A DNA stretch of 64,000 nt from an uncultured Ectothiorhodospiraceae bacterium (GCA_913055565.1 CAJXKP010000008.1:17598-81597); one strand, 5' to 3'; positions 36,723-45,693 are shown, numbered from the stretch's first letter. Program-made: numbers and translations. The notes: generated by a model from the sequence alone, not told the origin.

Positions 36723-37363
36723 CCGTGACATCGCCCCCAGGCCGTTTTATAAGCCTTGAAGGCGTGGAAGGAGCCGGCAAAACGTCGGCCATGGCGGCCG
36801 TTGAGCAACGCCTGGGAGCGCATGGCATCTCGACCGTATTCACACGCGAGCCGGGCGGCACCGGGTTGGGTGAATCCATTCGCGAGCTACTATTGCGCCC
36901 CGATGCGGATCAGCCTATGAGCGGCGAAACGGAATTGCTGCTCGTCTTTGCGGCGCGGGCCCAGCATATCGAGGAGGTCATCCATCCCGCGTTGACCAAG
37001 GGGCAATGGGTTGTCTGCGATCGTTTTAGCGATGCCACCTACGCCTACCAGGGATTCGGGCGCCAGCTGGATACGGATTGGATCGCCACCCTTGAGCGAC
37101 GCGTCAACGGTACGCTGCAACCGGATCTCACGATCCTGCTCGATATCGACGTCGCTGCCGGCCGCGAGCGGGCTCGTGATCGCAGCGCCCCGGATCGTTT
37201 CGAGGCGGAGGCGGACGCGTTCTTCGAGCGGGTTCGGGCTGGCTACGCGACCCGCCAGCGCCAGGCGCCGTCGCGTTTCTGCCGCATCGACGCTAGCCGT
37301 GATACGGATGCCGTGACTACCGATGTCATCGATTGCATTGATGAGCTGGTCGCCCGTGGCTGA
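36719..37363 (+). CDS. tmk: thymidylate kinase
   Basis: Phosphorylates dTMP to dTDP. The 214-residue protein has P-loop LEGVEGAGKTS, TREPGGTGLGE, the DRF motif in VVCDRFSDATYAYQG, and a LID region with RDRSAPDRFE. Overlaps mltG by 4 nt and holB by at least 8 nt. Confidence 0.95.
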   Translation: MTVTSPPGRFISLEGVEGAGKTSAMAAVEQRLGAHGISTVFTREPGGTGLGESIRELLLRPDADQPMSGETELLLVFAARAQHIEEVIHPALTKGQWVVCDRFSDATYAYQGFGRQLDTDWIATLERRVNGTLQPDLTILLDIDVAAGRERARDRSAPDRFEAEADAFFERVRAGYATRQRQAPSRFCRIDASRDTDAVTTDVIDCIDELVARG

Positions 37364-38357
37364 TAGTCCGCTACCTGTTCGCCCGTGGCAGACGGCGGTC
37401 TATGAGCAGCTTGCACGGCAGGCACGCGACGAGTCACTGCCCCAAGGCCTGATCCTATCGGGCCCGGAACGCTCGGCGGCTTCCCGATTCGCCGGGGCCT
37501 TGGCGCGCCTGTTGATCTGTCTCGATCCCGGGACGACGGGTCCATGTGGGCAGTGCCGCTCGTGTCAGCTGAACCAGGCGGGTAATCACCCCGATTACCT
37601 CGTTGTCGAGCCCGACTCCGAGGAGCGCCCTACGATCAAGGTCGACCAGATCCGGGAGCTCAGCGCGGGGCTGACACTGGCTAGCCAGTACGGCGGTCGG
37701 CGCGTCGCCGTTATCGAGCTCGCGGATTGGCTGACAATTCAGGCGGCTAACAGCCTACTAAAGACACTGGAGGAGCCACCAGCTAGGGTGATCATCGTGC
37801 TCGTAGCGGCCAGCCCAGAGCGCCTAACCGCTACAGTGCGGAGTCGGTGCCGGCGGCTGACGCTACCTTTGCCCGCGATAGACGCAGCCGAGGCTTGGCT
37901 GGAGATGCACGGGCGCCGCGATGCCGCCACGCTGCTGGCGCTGGCTGGCGGTTGTCCGGAGCGCTCGATCACGTTCGCCGATGAAGGTTTAGCTGATTAC
38001 GCGCCGAGCTTGGCCGGCGATATCCTGCAACTGCTGCAGGGTCGAACCAGCGCCCCCAGTCTGGCCGCCCGGTGGGCCGGCACCCGGCTGGCGACGCTCG
38101 CGTTTCTTAACGAGCAGCTGCTCGCGGACTGCCTCCGCGCTAAGGCCGGCGGAAGCGCCGCTGTGCGGCTGCCGGCTAACGATGATCTGGTCGCGCTTGT
38201 GACAACGCTGCCTTGGCGCGTACTCTACGAGTATCGTGACGAATTAACGGCCCTGCGGCGGGCCATGGAGCAGCCGTTGAACGAGGCGCTAACGCTCGAA
38301 CGGCTCTTCCTCGGCTGGTCACGTATTGTTGGGGCGACCTTAAGTAATACCGGTTAG
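37356..38357 (+). CDS. holB: DNA polymerase III delta' subunit
   Basis: Clamp-loader subunit. About 333 residues from the GTG at 37356 (VADSPLPVRPWQ), which matches the family start; an ATG at 37341 is the alternative. The AAA+ P-loop is degenerate (SGPERSAAS), as expected for delta', which does not bind ATP. The zinc module has CGQCRSC, followed by NHPDYLVVEPD; the SLLKTLEEPP arginine-finger region is intact. Sits in the usual tmk-holB-pilZ-tatD order. Confidence 0.9.
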   Translation: MADSPLPVRPWQTAVYEQLARQARDESLPQGLILSGPERSAASRFAGALARLLICLDPGTTGPCGQCRSCQLNQAGNHPDYLVVEPDSEERPTIKVDQIRELSAGLTLASQYGGRRVAVIELADWLTIQAANSLLKTLEEPPARVIIVLVAASPERLTATVRSRCRRLTLPLPAIDAAEAWLEMHGRRDAATLLALAGGCPERSITFADEGLADYAPSLAGDILQLLQGRTSAPSLAARWAGTRLATLAFLNEQLLADCLRAKAGGSAAVRLPANDDLVALVTTLPWRVLYEYRDELTALRRAMEQPLNEALTLERLFLGWSRIVGATLSNTG

Positions 38358-38368
38358 GTGATGGCCTT

Positions 38369-38734
38369 ATGGCGGATGCAGCTAGAGGCGGTGGTAGCGG
38401 GCGACAGGGTATACTACCGGTCTCCATCCGAGACAAGAACAACCTTTATGCCGCGTATATGCCGTTCTTAAAGAACGGCGGGTTGTTTATCCCGACAACT
38501 AATTCCTACTCCCTCGGTGATGAGGTGTTTATTCTGCTCAATCTAATGGAAGAGACCGAGAAGATCCCCGTTGTCGGGCGGGTGGCCTGGATCACGCCAC
38601 GTGGCGCCCAAGGCAACCGGACCGCGGGTGTTGGGTTGCAGTTCAAGGATAAGGATGGCGGCCAAGCGCGTGACAAGATTGAGACCTATCTCGCGGGGGC
38701 ACTGGACTCAGAGCGGCCGACCCACACGATGTAA
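38369..38734 (+). CDS. pilZ: PilZ domain protein, type IV pilus assembly PilZ type
   Basis: A 121-residue single PilZ domain with KNGGLFIPTTNSYSLGDEVFILLNL and VVGRVAWITPRGAQGNRTAGVGLQF. Like Pseudomonas PilZ it lacks the RxxxR c-di-GMP motif at the N-terminus (the sequence there is LPVSIRDKNNLYAAYMPF), so it probably does not bind c-di-GMP but acts in pilus biogenesis through PilB/FimX-like partners. Location after holB is the classic one. Confidence 0.92.
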   Translation: MADAARGGGSGRQGILPVSIRDKNNLYAAYMPFLKNGGLFIPTTNSYSLGDEVFILLNLMEETEKIPVVGRVAWITPRGAQGNRTAGVGLQFKDKDGGQARDKIETYLAGALDSERPTHTM

Positions 38735-38796
38735 TTGATTGCCAGGCCATCGGCCAGGCCCCGCCCAATGAAATAGCCCAACGAGGAGCCCCTGTC

Positions 38797-39567
38797 TTGG
38801 GTATTGTCGACTCCCACTGCCACTTCCATCTGCTCGCTAACCATGAGGCGCCGGATGCGGCTGTAGCCGCGGCGCGCGAGGGTGGGGTCAGCTATTTCCT
38901 CAACGTTGCCGTCGATGTCGAAAGCCGTGACGAATTGCTCGCCTTCAGCGACCGGCATCCCAGCGTCTTCACCTGCCTGGGGGTCCATCCCAGCGGTACC
39001 GGCACTGACCCAAGCGAGGATGAGCTGGTGCGTTTGGCAGCCGACGAGCGCTTCGTTGCGGTTGGCGAGACGGGTTTGGACTACATCACCGACAGCGGCG
39101 ATCTGACCTGGCAGCGCGAGCGCTTTCGGCGCCATATCCGTGCCGCGCGCCGTCTGGATAAGCCGATCATCGTCCATTCGCGGGGGGCTCCGGAGGACAC
39201 GGTGCGTATCCTACAAGAGGAGGGCGCCGAGACCGTGGGTGGCGTCATCCATTGCTTCGTCGAGGATTTGGCGACAGCCGAGGCGTGCTTGGCGATGGGG
39301 TTCTATCTCTCCCTGTCGGGCATACTCACCTTCCGCAAGGCCGCTAGCCTTCGGGAAACAGCGGCGGCGGTGCCCCTCGATCGCCTGCTCATCGAGACCG
39401 ATGCACCTTATCTAGCCCCGGTTCCCCACCGCGGCCACGAGAACCATCCCGCGTGGGTCACGCACGTGGCCGAGTGCTTGGCTGAGGTAAAAGGAATTGA
39501 CTACCAGGAGGTTACGGACGCCACCTCACGTAACTTCTTCAACTTGTTCACCGGTGCCACGCCCTGA
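38797..39567 (+). CDS. tatD: TatD family metal-dependent deoxyribonuclease
   Basis: A 256-residue TIM-barrel hydrolase. The N-terminal metal motif is DSHCHFH, followed by GVHPSGT, the VAVGETGLDY strand, PIIVHSRGAPEDT, GGVIHCF and the final Asp in LLIETDAPYLAPVPHRGHENHPAWV. It begins with TTG at 38797, with ACGAGGAG 8-9 nt upstream. TatD proteins are DNases with exonuclease activity. Convergent with the aminotransferase gene. Confidence 0.93.
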   Translation: MGIVDSHCHFHLLANHEAPDAAVAAAREGGVSYFLNVAVDVESRDELLAFSDRHPSVFTCLGVHPSGTGTDPSEDELVRLAADERFVAVGETGLDYITDSGDLTWQRERFRRHIRAARRLDKPIIVHSRGAPEDTVRILQEEGAETVGGVIHCFVEDLATAEACLAMGFYLSLSGILTFRKAASLRETAAAVPLDRLLIETDAPYLAPVPHRGHENHPAWVTHVAECLAEVKGIDYQEVTDATSRNFFNLFTGATP

Positions 39568-39575
39568 CGGGGTGA

Positions 39576-40739
39576 TCACCGGCGCCGCCGTGTCACGAGC
39601 TCGTCGAGCTGGACCAGGGCGGCATCCAACGACGCCTTGTCCTGGTAGAAGTGCGGTGAGAGCCGAATCCCGCCACCACGTGCCGCCGCGACGATACGCC
39701 GGCGCCTTAGCTCCCGGTACACCGAGTCGGCCGCCTCCGGCTCCATGGCCAGTTCAGCCGTAACAATACCCGCTCGGCGCGCCTCATCGTCGGGCGTGAT
39801 AGGGGTGACGCCCGGCAGCCGACCCAATTCCTCGATAAGATAGCCCGATAGCGCCAGGACCTGCTTCTCGACGGTTGCCATGCCGACCTCTTCGAGCAGC
39901 GACAGGCTGGCCTCGAGCGCGTGAACACCGAGGCTATTGGGGCTACCGGCCTCGAAACGGCGGGCGGAGGATGCCGGGGACCAGTCCTTGCGCGCGTAAT
40001 CGCCGACCGCCTCCACCATGTGCCACCCGTAACGGTGGAGGGCGAGGGCCTCGCGCGCTGAGGGCGAGACGTAGAGCACCCCGAGCCCTTCCGGCCCGAG
40101 TAGCCATTTATGGCCATCGGCGGTCAGGAAATCCGCACCGATGGCCCGAGCGGACATGGCCCGCGCGCCCAGCTCCTGAATCGCATCGACGCAGAACAGC
40201 GTCCCGTTGGCGCGGCAGGCGCGACCCAGCCGGGTGAGATCCATGCGTAGACCGCTGGCGTATTGAACCGCGCTAACCGGCAGAATCCGTGTGCGGGCAT
40301 CCATTGCCTCGATGAGGACGCCCTCGGGGTCGTCGACCGCTGCAAGGGTCACATCGCGTACCTCGACACCCCGGTTTCCGGCCAAGGATTCCCAGACAAT
40401 GCGATTGGATGGGAACTCGTCGCTGTTGATGACGACGTTGTCGCCCGGTTGCCAATCCAGTCCATAGGCGATCAGGGACAGCCCCTCCGAGGTGTTCGCC
40501 ACGAGGGCGATGTCGTCGCTGGATTCGGCGTCCACCAGGCGTGCCAATCGGTGGCGAAGGCGCGTCTCCAACGCCAGCCAAGCGGCATAGTCCTCGGCGC
40601 CTCGTTGGTAATTGGCCGCGGCAAAGTCGTTAACGGCGCGAGCGGCTCGGCGCGGCCAGGGGGCCAAGCCGGCGTGATTGAGGTAGATCAGCCCGCTGTC
40701 ATGCGGGAACTCCTCAGCGAGGCTGACCGGCCTGCTCAT
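39576..40739 (-). CDS. class V aminotransferase (cysteine desulfurase/epimerase-like)
   Basis: A 387-residue PLP enzyme of fold type I, class V. The N-terminal IYLNHAGLAPWPRRA, VANTSEGLSLIAYGLDW, FCVDAIQELGA with the PLP-binding Asp, and the Schiff-base lysine in TADGHKWLLGPEG are all visible. No cysteine desulfurase active-site loop is obvious, so the reaction (desulfurase, lyase or epimerase-like) is open. Start at 40739 chosen by homology; it overlaps the upstream TraB gene (ATGA), implying coupled translation. Confidence 0.85.
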   Translation of the reverse strand: MSRPVSLAEEFPHDSGLIYLNHAGLAPWPRRAARAVNDFAAANYQRGAEDYAAWLALETRLRHRLARLVDAESSDDIALVANTSEGLSLIAYGLDWQPGDNVVINSDEFPSNRIVWESLAGNRGVEVRDVTLAAVDDPEGVLIEAMDARTRILPVSAVQYASGLRMDLTRLGRACRANGTLFCVDAIQELGARAMSARAIGADFLTADGHKWLLGPEGLGVLYVSPSAREALALHRYGWHMVEAVGDYARKDWSPASSARRFEAGSPNSLGVHALEASLSLLEEVGMATVEKQVLALSGYLIEELGRLPGVTPITPDDEARRAGIVTAELAMEPEAADSVYRELRRRRIVAAARGGGIRLSPHFYQDKASLDAALVQLDELVTRRRR

Positions 40740-41965
40740 GCCAGCAAGCGCTGGAGCACGTGGAACCCGCCGATGTAGGTGCCAGCGATGGAGCCCAGCG
40801 TGCTGAACACGAAAACCAATAGCGTGCGCGCCACGCGATTCCGCCACCAACCGGTCCACTGCTTGACGTCGCTACGTAGCGATCGGAAGTGGCTGACCTT
40901 GGGCTTGCGGAGCCATATCTCGGCACCGGCCGTTACGAACCCGGCGCCAATCATGGGATTGAGTGAGGTCAGCGGCGCTGAGACAAAGGCGGTGACAACG
41001 GTGAGCGGGTGGGCCGCCGCGAGGAGGGCGCCCAGCGCGGAGAAACCACCGTTAATGATGACCCAGGCGGTGACGAGCTCGATGCCCTTGTCCACGCCCT
41101 GGCTGAAACCGTAAGCAAAGCCGCCCAGCACCGCAGCGGCCACGAGCCACGGTAGCCATCGTAACCAGCGATTCGTTGGCGGCAGTTGATCGAGCGAACG
41201 GCAGACCGCATCGGCATCCTCAGGGGGCTGGGTTAGGGCGGCCTCCGTACCGGCGAGATGCCCAGCGCCCAGCACGGCCACGATATGCGCCGGCCGCTGC
41301 GTTCGGGCGATGGCCGCGAGACGGGCCGCCATGTACTGGTCGCGCTCGCTAATCAGGCACTCGTAGAGGATCGCCGAGCGCTCCGCGAATTCGGCGAAGG
41401 TGGATTCCAGCATATCCCCTTCCTTGAGGCGCTCGATCTCATCCTCGGAGACCGACTCGCGGCTCAGCACGCTGGTTACTAGCCCTGAAAGCAGGAGTGC
41501 CCGGCGCCACCAGGGCGTGCGGCGATAGATCCGCTTGAGGGTGATGCTGATCTCGCGGTCGATGCAGAATACCGGGAGACCGGCATGGCGAGCCCCCTCG
41601 ACCGCCGACGCCATCTCCGCGCCCGGGCGTATGCCGAATTGATCGGCCAGGCGCTGCTGGTAGGCGCCAAGCGCGAGGCTGGTCGCGACCATGCCGGCCT
41701 TGCCGTCCCTGAGAACCTGAAACAGGTCCATATTCTCAAGGCTATCGGGATCGATCAGGGCGCTGTACCGGCTCGCACACAGCTCAACCGCTACCGCGTC
41801 ATGCTGGCCGGACGCTACGGCGGTGCTAACGTCGGTAACGCTCTGTTCCGAGACGTGGGCGGTGCCGAGGAGGGTAATCCGCGTGCCGTCGACGACGACC
41901 TCGCGTCGAAGATGCTGTGGCGGCCCGCCTGCGTCGGTGGCCGGCGTATCGGATGTTAGCGCCAT
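40736..41965 (-). CDS. TraB/PrgY family membrane protein
   Basis: A 409-residue TraB-domain protein. Motifs of the family are LLGTAHVSEQSV near the N-terminus, VAVELCASRY and VLGAGHLAG (GxGH). The C-terminal third has several hydrophobic helices (about 270-345 and 385-405), as in PrgY-type proteins. The fold is related to Tiki/EreA-type metal hydrolases; enterococcal TraB/PrgY limit peptide pheromone, but the role in Proteobacteria is unknown. Coupled to the class V aminotransferase by a 4-nt overlap. Confidence 0.85.
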   Translation of the reverse strand: MALTSDTPATDAGGPPQHLRREVVVDGTRITLLGTAHVSEQSVTDVSTAVASGQHDAVAVELCASRYSALIDPDSLENMDLFQVLRDGKAGMVATSLALGAYQQRLADQFGIRPGAEMASAVEGARHAGLPVFCIDREISITLKRIYRRTPWWRRALLLSGLVTSVLSRESVSEDEIERLKEGDMLESTFAEFAERSAILYECLISERDQYMAARLAAIARTQRPAHIVAVLGAGHLAGTEAALTQPPEDADAVCRSLDQLPPTNRWLRWLPWLVAAAVLGGFAYGFSQGVDKGIELVTAWVIINGGFSALGALLAAAHPLTVVTAFVSAPLTSLNPMIGAGFVTAGAEIWLRKPKVSHFRSLRSDVKQWTGWWRNRVARTLLVFVFSTLGSIAGTYIGGFHVLQRLLA

Positions 41966-42085
41966 AGGTAGCTCGCAGCCCTTATCAGCTCGCGATTATG
42001 GCCCCAATGCTTGGCACGACCAAGGGCCTCGCGTCGCGGGGGGTGTCTGTCCATAAACGCTGATTGTGGTAGCCTACACATCTTA

Positions 42086-42171
42086 GCTCGGGTGGCGGAA
42101 CTGGTAGACGCGCTAGGTTTAGGTCCTAGTGGCTTTGCGCCGTGTGGGTTCGAGTCCCACCCCGAGCACCA
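42086..42171 (+). tRNA. tRNA-Leu (UAG)
   Basis: A full class II tRNA of 86 nt with encoded CCA (42169-42171). The acceptor stem pairs GCTCGGG (42086-42092) with CCCGAGC (42161-42167). The anticodon stem CTAGG/CCTAG (42113-42117 and 42125-42129) frames the loop TTTAGGT, giving anticodon TAG at 42120-42122. GGTTCGAGTCC forms the T-loop. A single tRNA, not in a cluster. Confidence 0.96.
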
Positions 42172-42181
42172 GATCCGCTCG

Positions 42182-42708
42182 TCATGTGGCAGACGGCTCG
42201 CCCGTACCGGGCTCGTTGTGCCAGTAATCGACCGCTGGCGACGCCGGGAAAAGGCGGTGATCGTTCGCGCACCCGGTGGACCACCCGGCGCACTGCCGGC
42301 TACCGCAGCTACCTTGCCTGAGTCCGGGTATTCCAGGATCTCCGGGGTCTCCATGGTGCTCACCGCGACACACCGCCGTGTCCCGTTGCCGGTGTTGCGG
42401 AGTCGATGGGCCGTGCCCGGACCGATGCCGGCACCAGCAATCTGTCCAGCCCGGACGGGGAAGCTCTGTTCACCGTAATCCAACGTGCCTTCGCCCTCGA
42501 GGATGATAAAAAGCTCCTCGTTGGCATGATGGATATACCTGGGCCAGCCAGTACATCCAGGCGCGACCTCCATGACACGGCATCCCAATCTCGTCAGATC
42601 AAGTGCCCGTCCTACCGCTAGGGCTCGAGCGCTATACCGTCTGCCGGGGCCCAACATGCTCGTTTCGAGATCGTATGGGTCGACGATAGGTCGCTCGCTT
42701 TGTGACAT
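42182..42708 (-). pseudogene. cupin domain protein, frameshifted near the 3' end
   Basis: The frame starts MSQSERPIVDPYDLE and contains a complete cupin: motif 1 with HHANEELFIILEGEG and motif 2 with GPGTAHRLRNTG. After GSAPGGPPGARTITAF the frame goes on into nonsense and reads antisense through the tRNA-Leu gene to 41956. In the -1 frame the DNA continues FPASPAVDYWHNEP and stops at 42182, which is how such cupins usually end (I recall a VDYW-type tail). Restoring one T to the run of four (plus-strand A at 42249-42252) repairs the gene to about 175 residues. It may be a real mutation, a sequencing error, or a slippage site. Confidence 0.75.
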
Positions 42709-43001
42709 CGACCGTTTTCCTAACAGCGTATTGATCCAACGTGCCCGGCACGATACGGCAAACGATTCCTCGCGCCATGCGCCGGGCGCGCGGACTGCCG
42801 CCGAGGCCGAACATGGCTCTGACCTCCATGAGTACGCATAATGTATATTATGTTAAATAGAGTTCGGATGGCGCGTAGGCCATACCCTCACAAGGAGCGA
42901 GCTTTTGCGCCCGTCCTTTTAGGGCTTTAAGCGGCCTTTCTTGCCTCTTCAGGGTTTTTCGGGCTAACCGGCAGTGCGCGGCGTAGCAGCCCCGGTCGCG
43001 A
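42709..43001. other. intergenic region upstream of the cupin gene
   Basis: About 290 nt with no supported gene. It includes a short AT-rich patch around 42838-42858, which could hold the cupin promoter or be unrelated. The small frames here lack ribosome binding sites and recognisable sequence. Confidence 0.4.
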
Positions 43002-43457
43002 TCACGCCTGGCTGGGTGAGATGGCCCCAAATTCCTCGGGGGGTGCCGACGCCAAAGTAAGACCCGTAGCGCGGTGGAACCGCTCGCAAGCGACTAGCGG
43101 GTCAGCCAGTGCCGGCGGCAGTTCCGAGTGCGGAAAACCGGCATCCTCAAGGGCGAGCCAGAGGGCCCGGTATTGCTGGCGATACAATTCCGCGACATCG
43201 CCCGTTACGACGATGCGCTGGCTGCTACTGGGGTGCTCTAGCGCGACACGCAGGCTGCTACGGGCGGCTTCGAGGGGCATGATGAGCTCGCGCGTGATCC
43301 GTCGCCGTGCGCTCGGATCCAGGCTACCTTCGACCGCATTCAAGGCGCGTTGCAGGCTGAAGCCAGCCAGCGCGATCAGTTCGTCACCCAGGCGGCCCTG
43401 CTCGTTACGAATAATGACGCGGACGCTGGCCCAGGGATTAGTTGGGGTGTGCGGCAT
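43002..43457 (-). CDS. hypothetical protein
   Basis: A 151-residue soluble protein with no signal or membrane segment, rich in Ala, Arg, Leu and Glu and probably helical (for example ALNAVEGSLDPSARRRITRELIMPLEAARSSLRVALEH). I do not recognise a family. It lies 33 nt downstream of the DUF3047 gene on the same strand, so may be in one transcript. Coding is supported by the ordered amino-acid composition and absence of a better frame, but this is moderate evidence. Confidence 0.55.
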   Translation of the reverse strand: MPHTPTNPWASVRVIIRNEQGRLGDELIALAGFSLQRALNAVEGSLDPSARRRITRELIMPLEAARSSLRVALEHPSSSQRIVVTGDVAELYRQQYRALWLALEDAGFPHSELPPALADPLVACERFHRATGLTLASAPPEEFGAISPSQA

Positions 43458-43490
43458 CGCAACCAGCCTCCCCGCCGTTATCGGCCGCCA

Positions 43491-44180
43491 TTACCGGCAT
43501 GCACCGTCGGTGGCAGCGTGGAACCGTAGATCCTTGTACCAAGCCTGGCCCGAGCGATCCAAGTCGTCGGCATCGGTCATAATCGCGACGGCCTCGACCG
43601 GCGGCGGATCGGCGCCGAACAGGCGCTGGTAGTCGTCAATGACATGGCGTGTTCGTAACTGCCAGGCCTGCTCCGAGGGCTCGCCGCTGGCAACAGCGAT
43701 CATGCGCGCTTTGTCCGTGTAGGCATTGCGCCAACGGCTGCCCACGGGTTGATAGCTAGACCAAACGTAGTTAACGGCATGCCGATTCCACCAGCCCCAA
43801 CCGGTATCGAAAATGACGTAGACGCGGGCGGCGTAATCATCGCCCTCTTTCCGGCGTTCTGCCCGATTATCGGCATAGATTCCGCGGATTCGCCATTGCC
43901 AACTCAGACAGGGGGTCTCAGAGAGATCGACGGCCACCTCGCGGTAGAGGGCCGAGGCGCTTGCGACCGCGCGGGCCCGCAACACGCGCTCAGCACCGAG
44001 CTCAACGAGCGTGTACTCCGTCTGGCCCGCAAAATCCCGCTGCTGCCAATCGGTTAGGCCGGAACCGGAAAAGTCACTTACGGCTACGGTAGCGCCCGGT
44101 TGATCGCCCCAACACGCTGGCGCGATCAGTAGCGTTACGGTCGCTATGATCCACCTAAGGCGTTGGCTGATGCACGTCAT
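43491..44180 (-). CDS. DUF3047 family exported protein
   Basis: A 229-residue protein with a signal peptide (about residues 1-25, ending CWG) and a DUF3047 domain. Typical pieces are VAVSDFSGSGLTDWQQRDFAGQTEYTLVE spread over residues 32-60, LSWQWRIRG, GDDYAARVYVIFD, WWNRHAVNYVWSS and AVAIMTDADDLD. The beta-rich fold resembles a carbohydrate-binding or jelly-roll domain. Function is unknown; it is periplasmic by its signal. Start at the ATG at 44180. Confidence 0.83.
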   Translation of the reverse strand: MTCISQRLRWIIATVTLLIAPACWGDQPGATVAVSDFSGSGLTDWQQRDFAGQTEYTLVELGAERVLRARAVASASALYREVAVDLSETPCLSWQWRIRGIYADNRAERRKEGDDYAARVYVIFDTGWGWWNRHAVNYVWSSYQPVGSRWRNAYTDKARMIAVASGEPSEQAWQLRTRHVIDDYQRLFGADPPPVEAVAIMTDADDLDRSGQAWYKDLRFHAATDGACR

Positions 44181-44220
44181 ATCGATGGTCGATTCCTCCC
44201 TAGAAATCCCGCGTTGTGGA

Positions 44221-44466
44221 TCATGAAGCCGATATCACCGCCCTTTGATTCGTTGGCAAGCTGGGCGCGTTCACCGGCGTCGCCCCCATCGGGGACCCCG
44301 GGGTTACCGCGTTGCAACCAGGCGCAGGGGCCTCCAGCGTTTCGCAATCCCGTGCCATCGGGATGACGCCATAGCCGTGGTTGTCCAACACCCCGACCAA
44401 CTCCCGGGCGAGCGCCCGCCCGATGCCCCAGCCAACCTTCGCTATGAGCGTTGCTGCGGCACGCAT
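44221..44466 (-). CDS. small hypothetical protein
   Basis: An 81-residue frame with CAGGAG 9 nt before its ATG, the best ribosome binding site among overlapping frames here. The N-terminal half could form an amphipathic helix (AKVGWGIGRALARELVGVLDNHGYGV); the rest is Pro/Ala/Thr-rich with two Cys. No family recognised. It ends 40 nt before the DUF3047 gene and may share its transcript. A 98-residue frame in another phase covers the same DNA and cannot be excluded. Confidence 0.35.
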   Translation of the reverse strand: MRAAATLIAKVGWGIGRALARELVGVLDNHGYGVIPMARDCETLEAPAPGCNAVTPGSPMGATPVNAPSLPTNQRAVISAS

Positions 44467-44577
44467 GCCACAACTCCTGTTATCGGTCTCTGGTTCAGGA
44501 TCCGCCTTGATGCCCCTTGCCGAGCCGTCTAGTGGATTGTTGGTGGAACCGGTCCACGGGGGCCGTCTACCAAGAGC

Positions 44578-45534
44578 TCACACCACGATGCGCTCCGGCT
44601 GCCCTGCTCTAAAAGCGCGGATGTTGGCGGCTGTCTGATCGACGACTCGCCGTCTGGCGGCCTGGCTGCCCCAGGCGCAGTGAGGTGTTATCAATAAGTT
44701 CGGGAGGCGTCGTTCTAGCAGTGGGTTGGCGCTAACTGGCGGCTCCTCGCTCAGCACGTCGAGTCCGGCGCCGGCCAGACGTCCCTCGGCAAGGGCATCG
44801 GCCACAGCCCGCTCATCAAGCAGCCCGCCTCGCGCGGTATTGATCAGGTACCCACCCTCGCCGATCAACCCGATCTCACGGCGCCCGATCAACTGCTGAG
44901 TCGCCGCGGTAAGGGGGCAATGCAGCGACACGATGTCGCTGCGTCGCAGGACATCATCGAACGGGAGACGGCCGCCCCTTATCTGCGGTTGATCGGCTCG
45001 CTCCGCGATATTGACGCTCATACCCACCGCGCTAGCGAGCTCTGCCGTGGCGCGACCGAGGTTGCCGTAGCCGATCACGCCCAGCTCAAGCTCCGCTAGC
45101 TCGTGGATGCTATGGTCCAGGCGGCAGAAGAACGGTGAGCGCTGCCAATCACCGGCTGTGACATCGGCCGTGTAGCTGGGGAGCGAACGCACCAGGCTCA
45201 ATAATAACGCCAAGACGTGTTGCGGGACGGTAGCCGTCGCGTAATCGCGGCAATTAACCACGCGCACCCCCCTCGCCTCAGCGGCAGCCAGGTCGACGTT
45301 ATTGGTACCGGTGGCGACGACGCACACGAGTTGCAGATTGGGGCAGGCTGCTAGAACCTCCTGGTCGATGACTACCTTGTTGGTGATCGCGATCGCGGCA
45401 TCACCGAGATGCGTGACGACCTCGCCGGTGGCTGTTCTGCCGTAGCAGCTCAGAGCGTCCACGGCGTCTCGCAGTGGGTCTAAATCCAAGTCACCGGTAT
45501 CGAGCGATCCGGCGTCCAGGAACACGGCTCGCAT
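44578..45534 (-). CDS. D-2-hydroxyacid dehydrogenase (glycerate dehydrogenase type)
   Basis: A 318-residue NAD(P)-dependent dehydrogenase. The Rossmann motif GVIGYGNLGRA lies near residue 150, the substrate-binding Arg is in INTARGGLLDERAV, the Glu in LSEEPP and the catalytic His in LLITPHCAWGSQAARRR. The PHxAWGSxxARxR ending and the ATGTNNVDLAAA start match glycerate dehydrogenase/hydroxypyruvate reductase (HprA-like), but other 2-hydroxyacids are possible. Monocistronic by context. Confidence 0.88.
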   Translation of the reverse strand: MRAVFLDAGSLDTGDLDLDPLRDAVDALSCYGRTATGEVVTHLGDAAIAITNKVVIDQEVLAACPNLQLVCVVATGTNNVDLAAAEARGVRVVNCRDYATATVPQHVLALLLSLVRSLPSYTADVTAGDWQRSPFFCRLDHSIHELAELELGVIGYGNLGRATAELASAVGMSVNIAERADQPQIRGGRLPFDDVLRRSDIVSLHCPLTAATQQLIGRREIGLIGEGGYLINTARGGLLDERAVADALAEGRLAGAGLDVLSEEPPVSANPLLERRLPNLLITPHCAWGSQAARRRVVDQTAANIRAFRAGQPERIVV

Positions 45535-45693
45535 GGTGGCCTCCCTCCTTCATTGACCCCTTGGTCACCCGCTGCAGCCCCGCAGCGCTGTTACAGCGGC
45601 GAGAGCAAACTGTGCACAGGTGCCCGGTTAGGTCAGTGATTCCGGGGTCTGCTGCACGAGTTTGATGTTCCAAGTTCGGAAAATATCGTAAAT

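Noticed and set aside
41956..42181. C-terminal extension of the cupin frame to 41956
   Set aside because: It reads antisense through tRNA-Leu (WDSNPHGAKPLGP-type residues), a well-known annotation artefact; the family-like end is in the -1 frame and stops at 42182.
44177..44473. 98-residue minus-strand frame
   Set aside because: Overlaps the 81-residue frame in another phase, has less ordered composition (many Trp, Arg and Gly) and runs into the DUF3047 start; the 81-residue frame has the better ribosome binding site.
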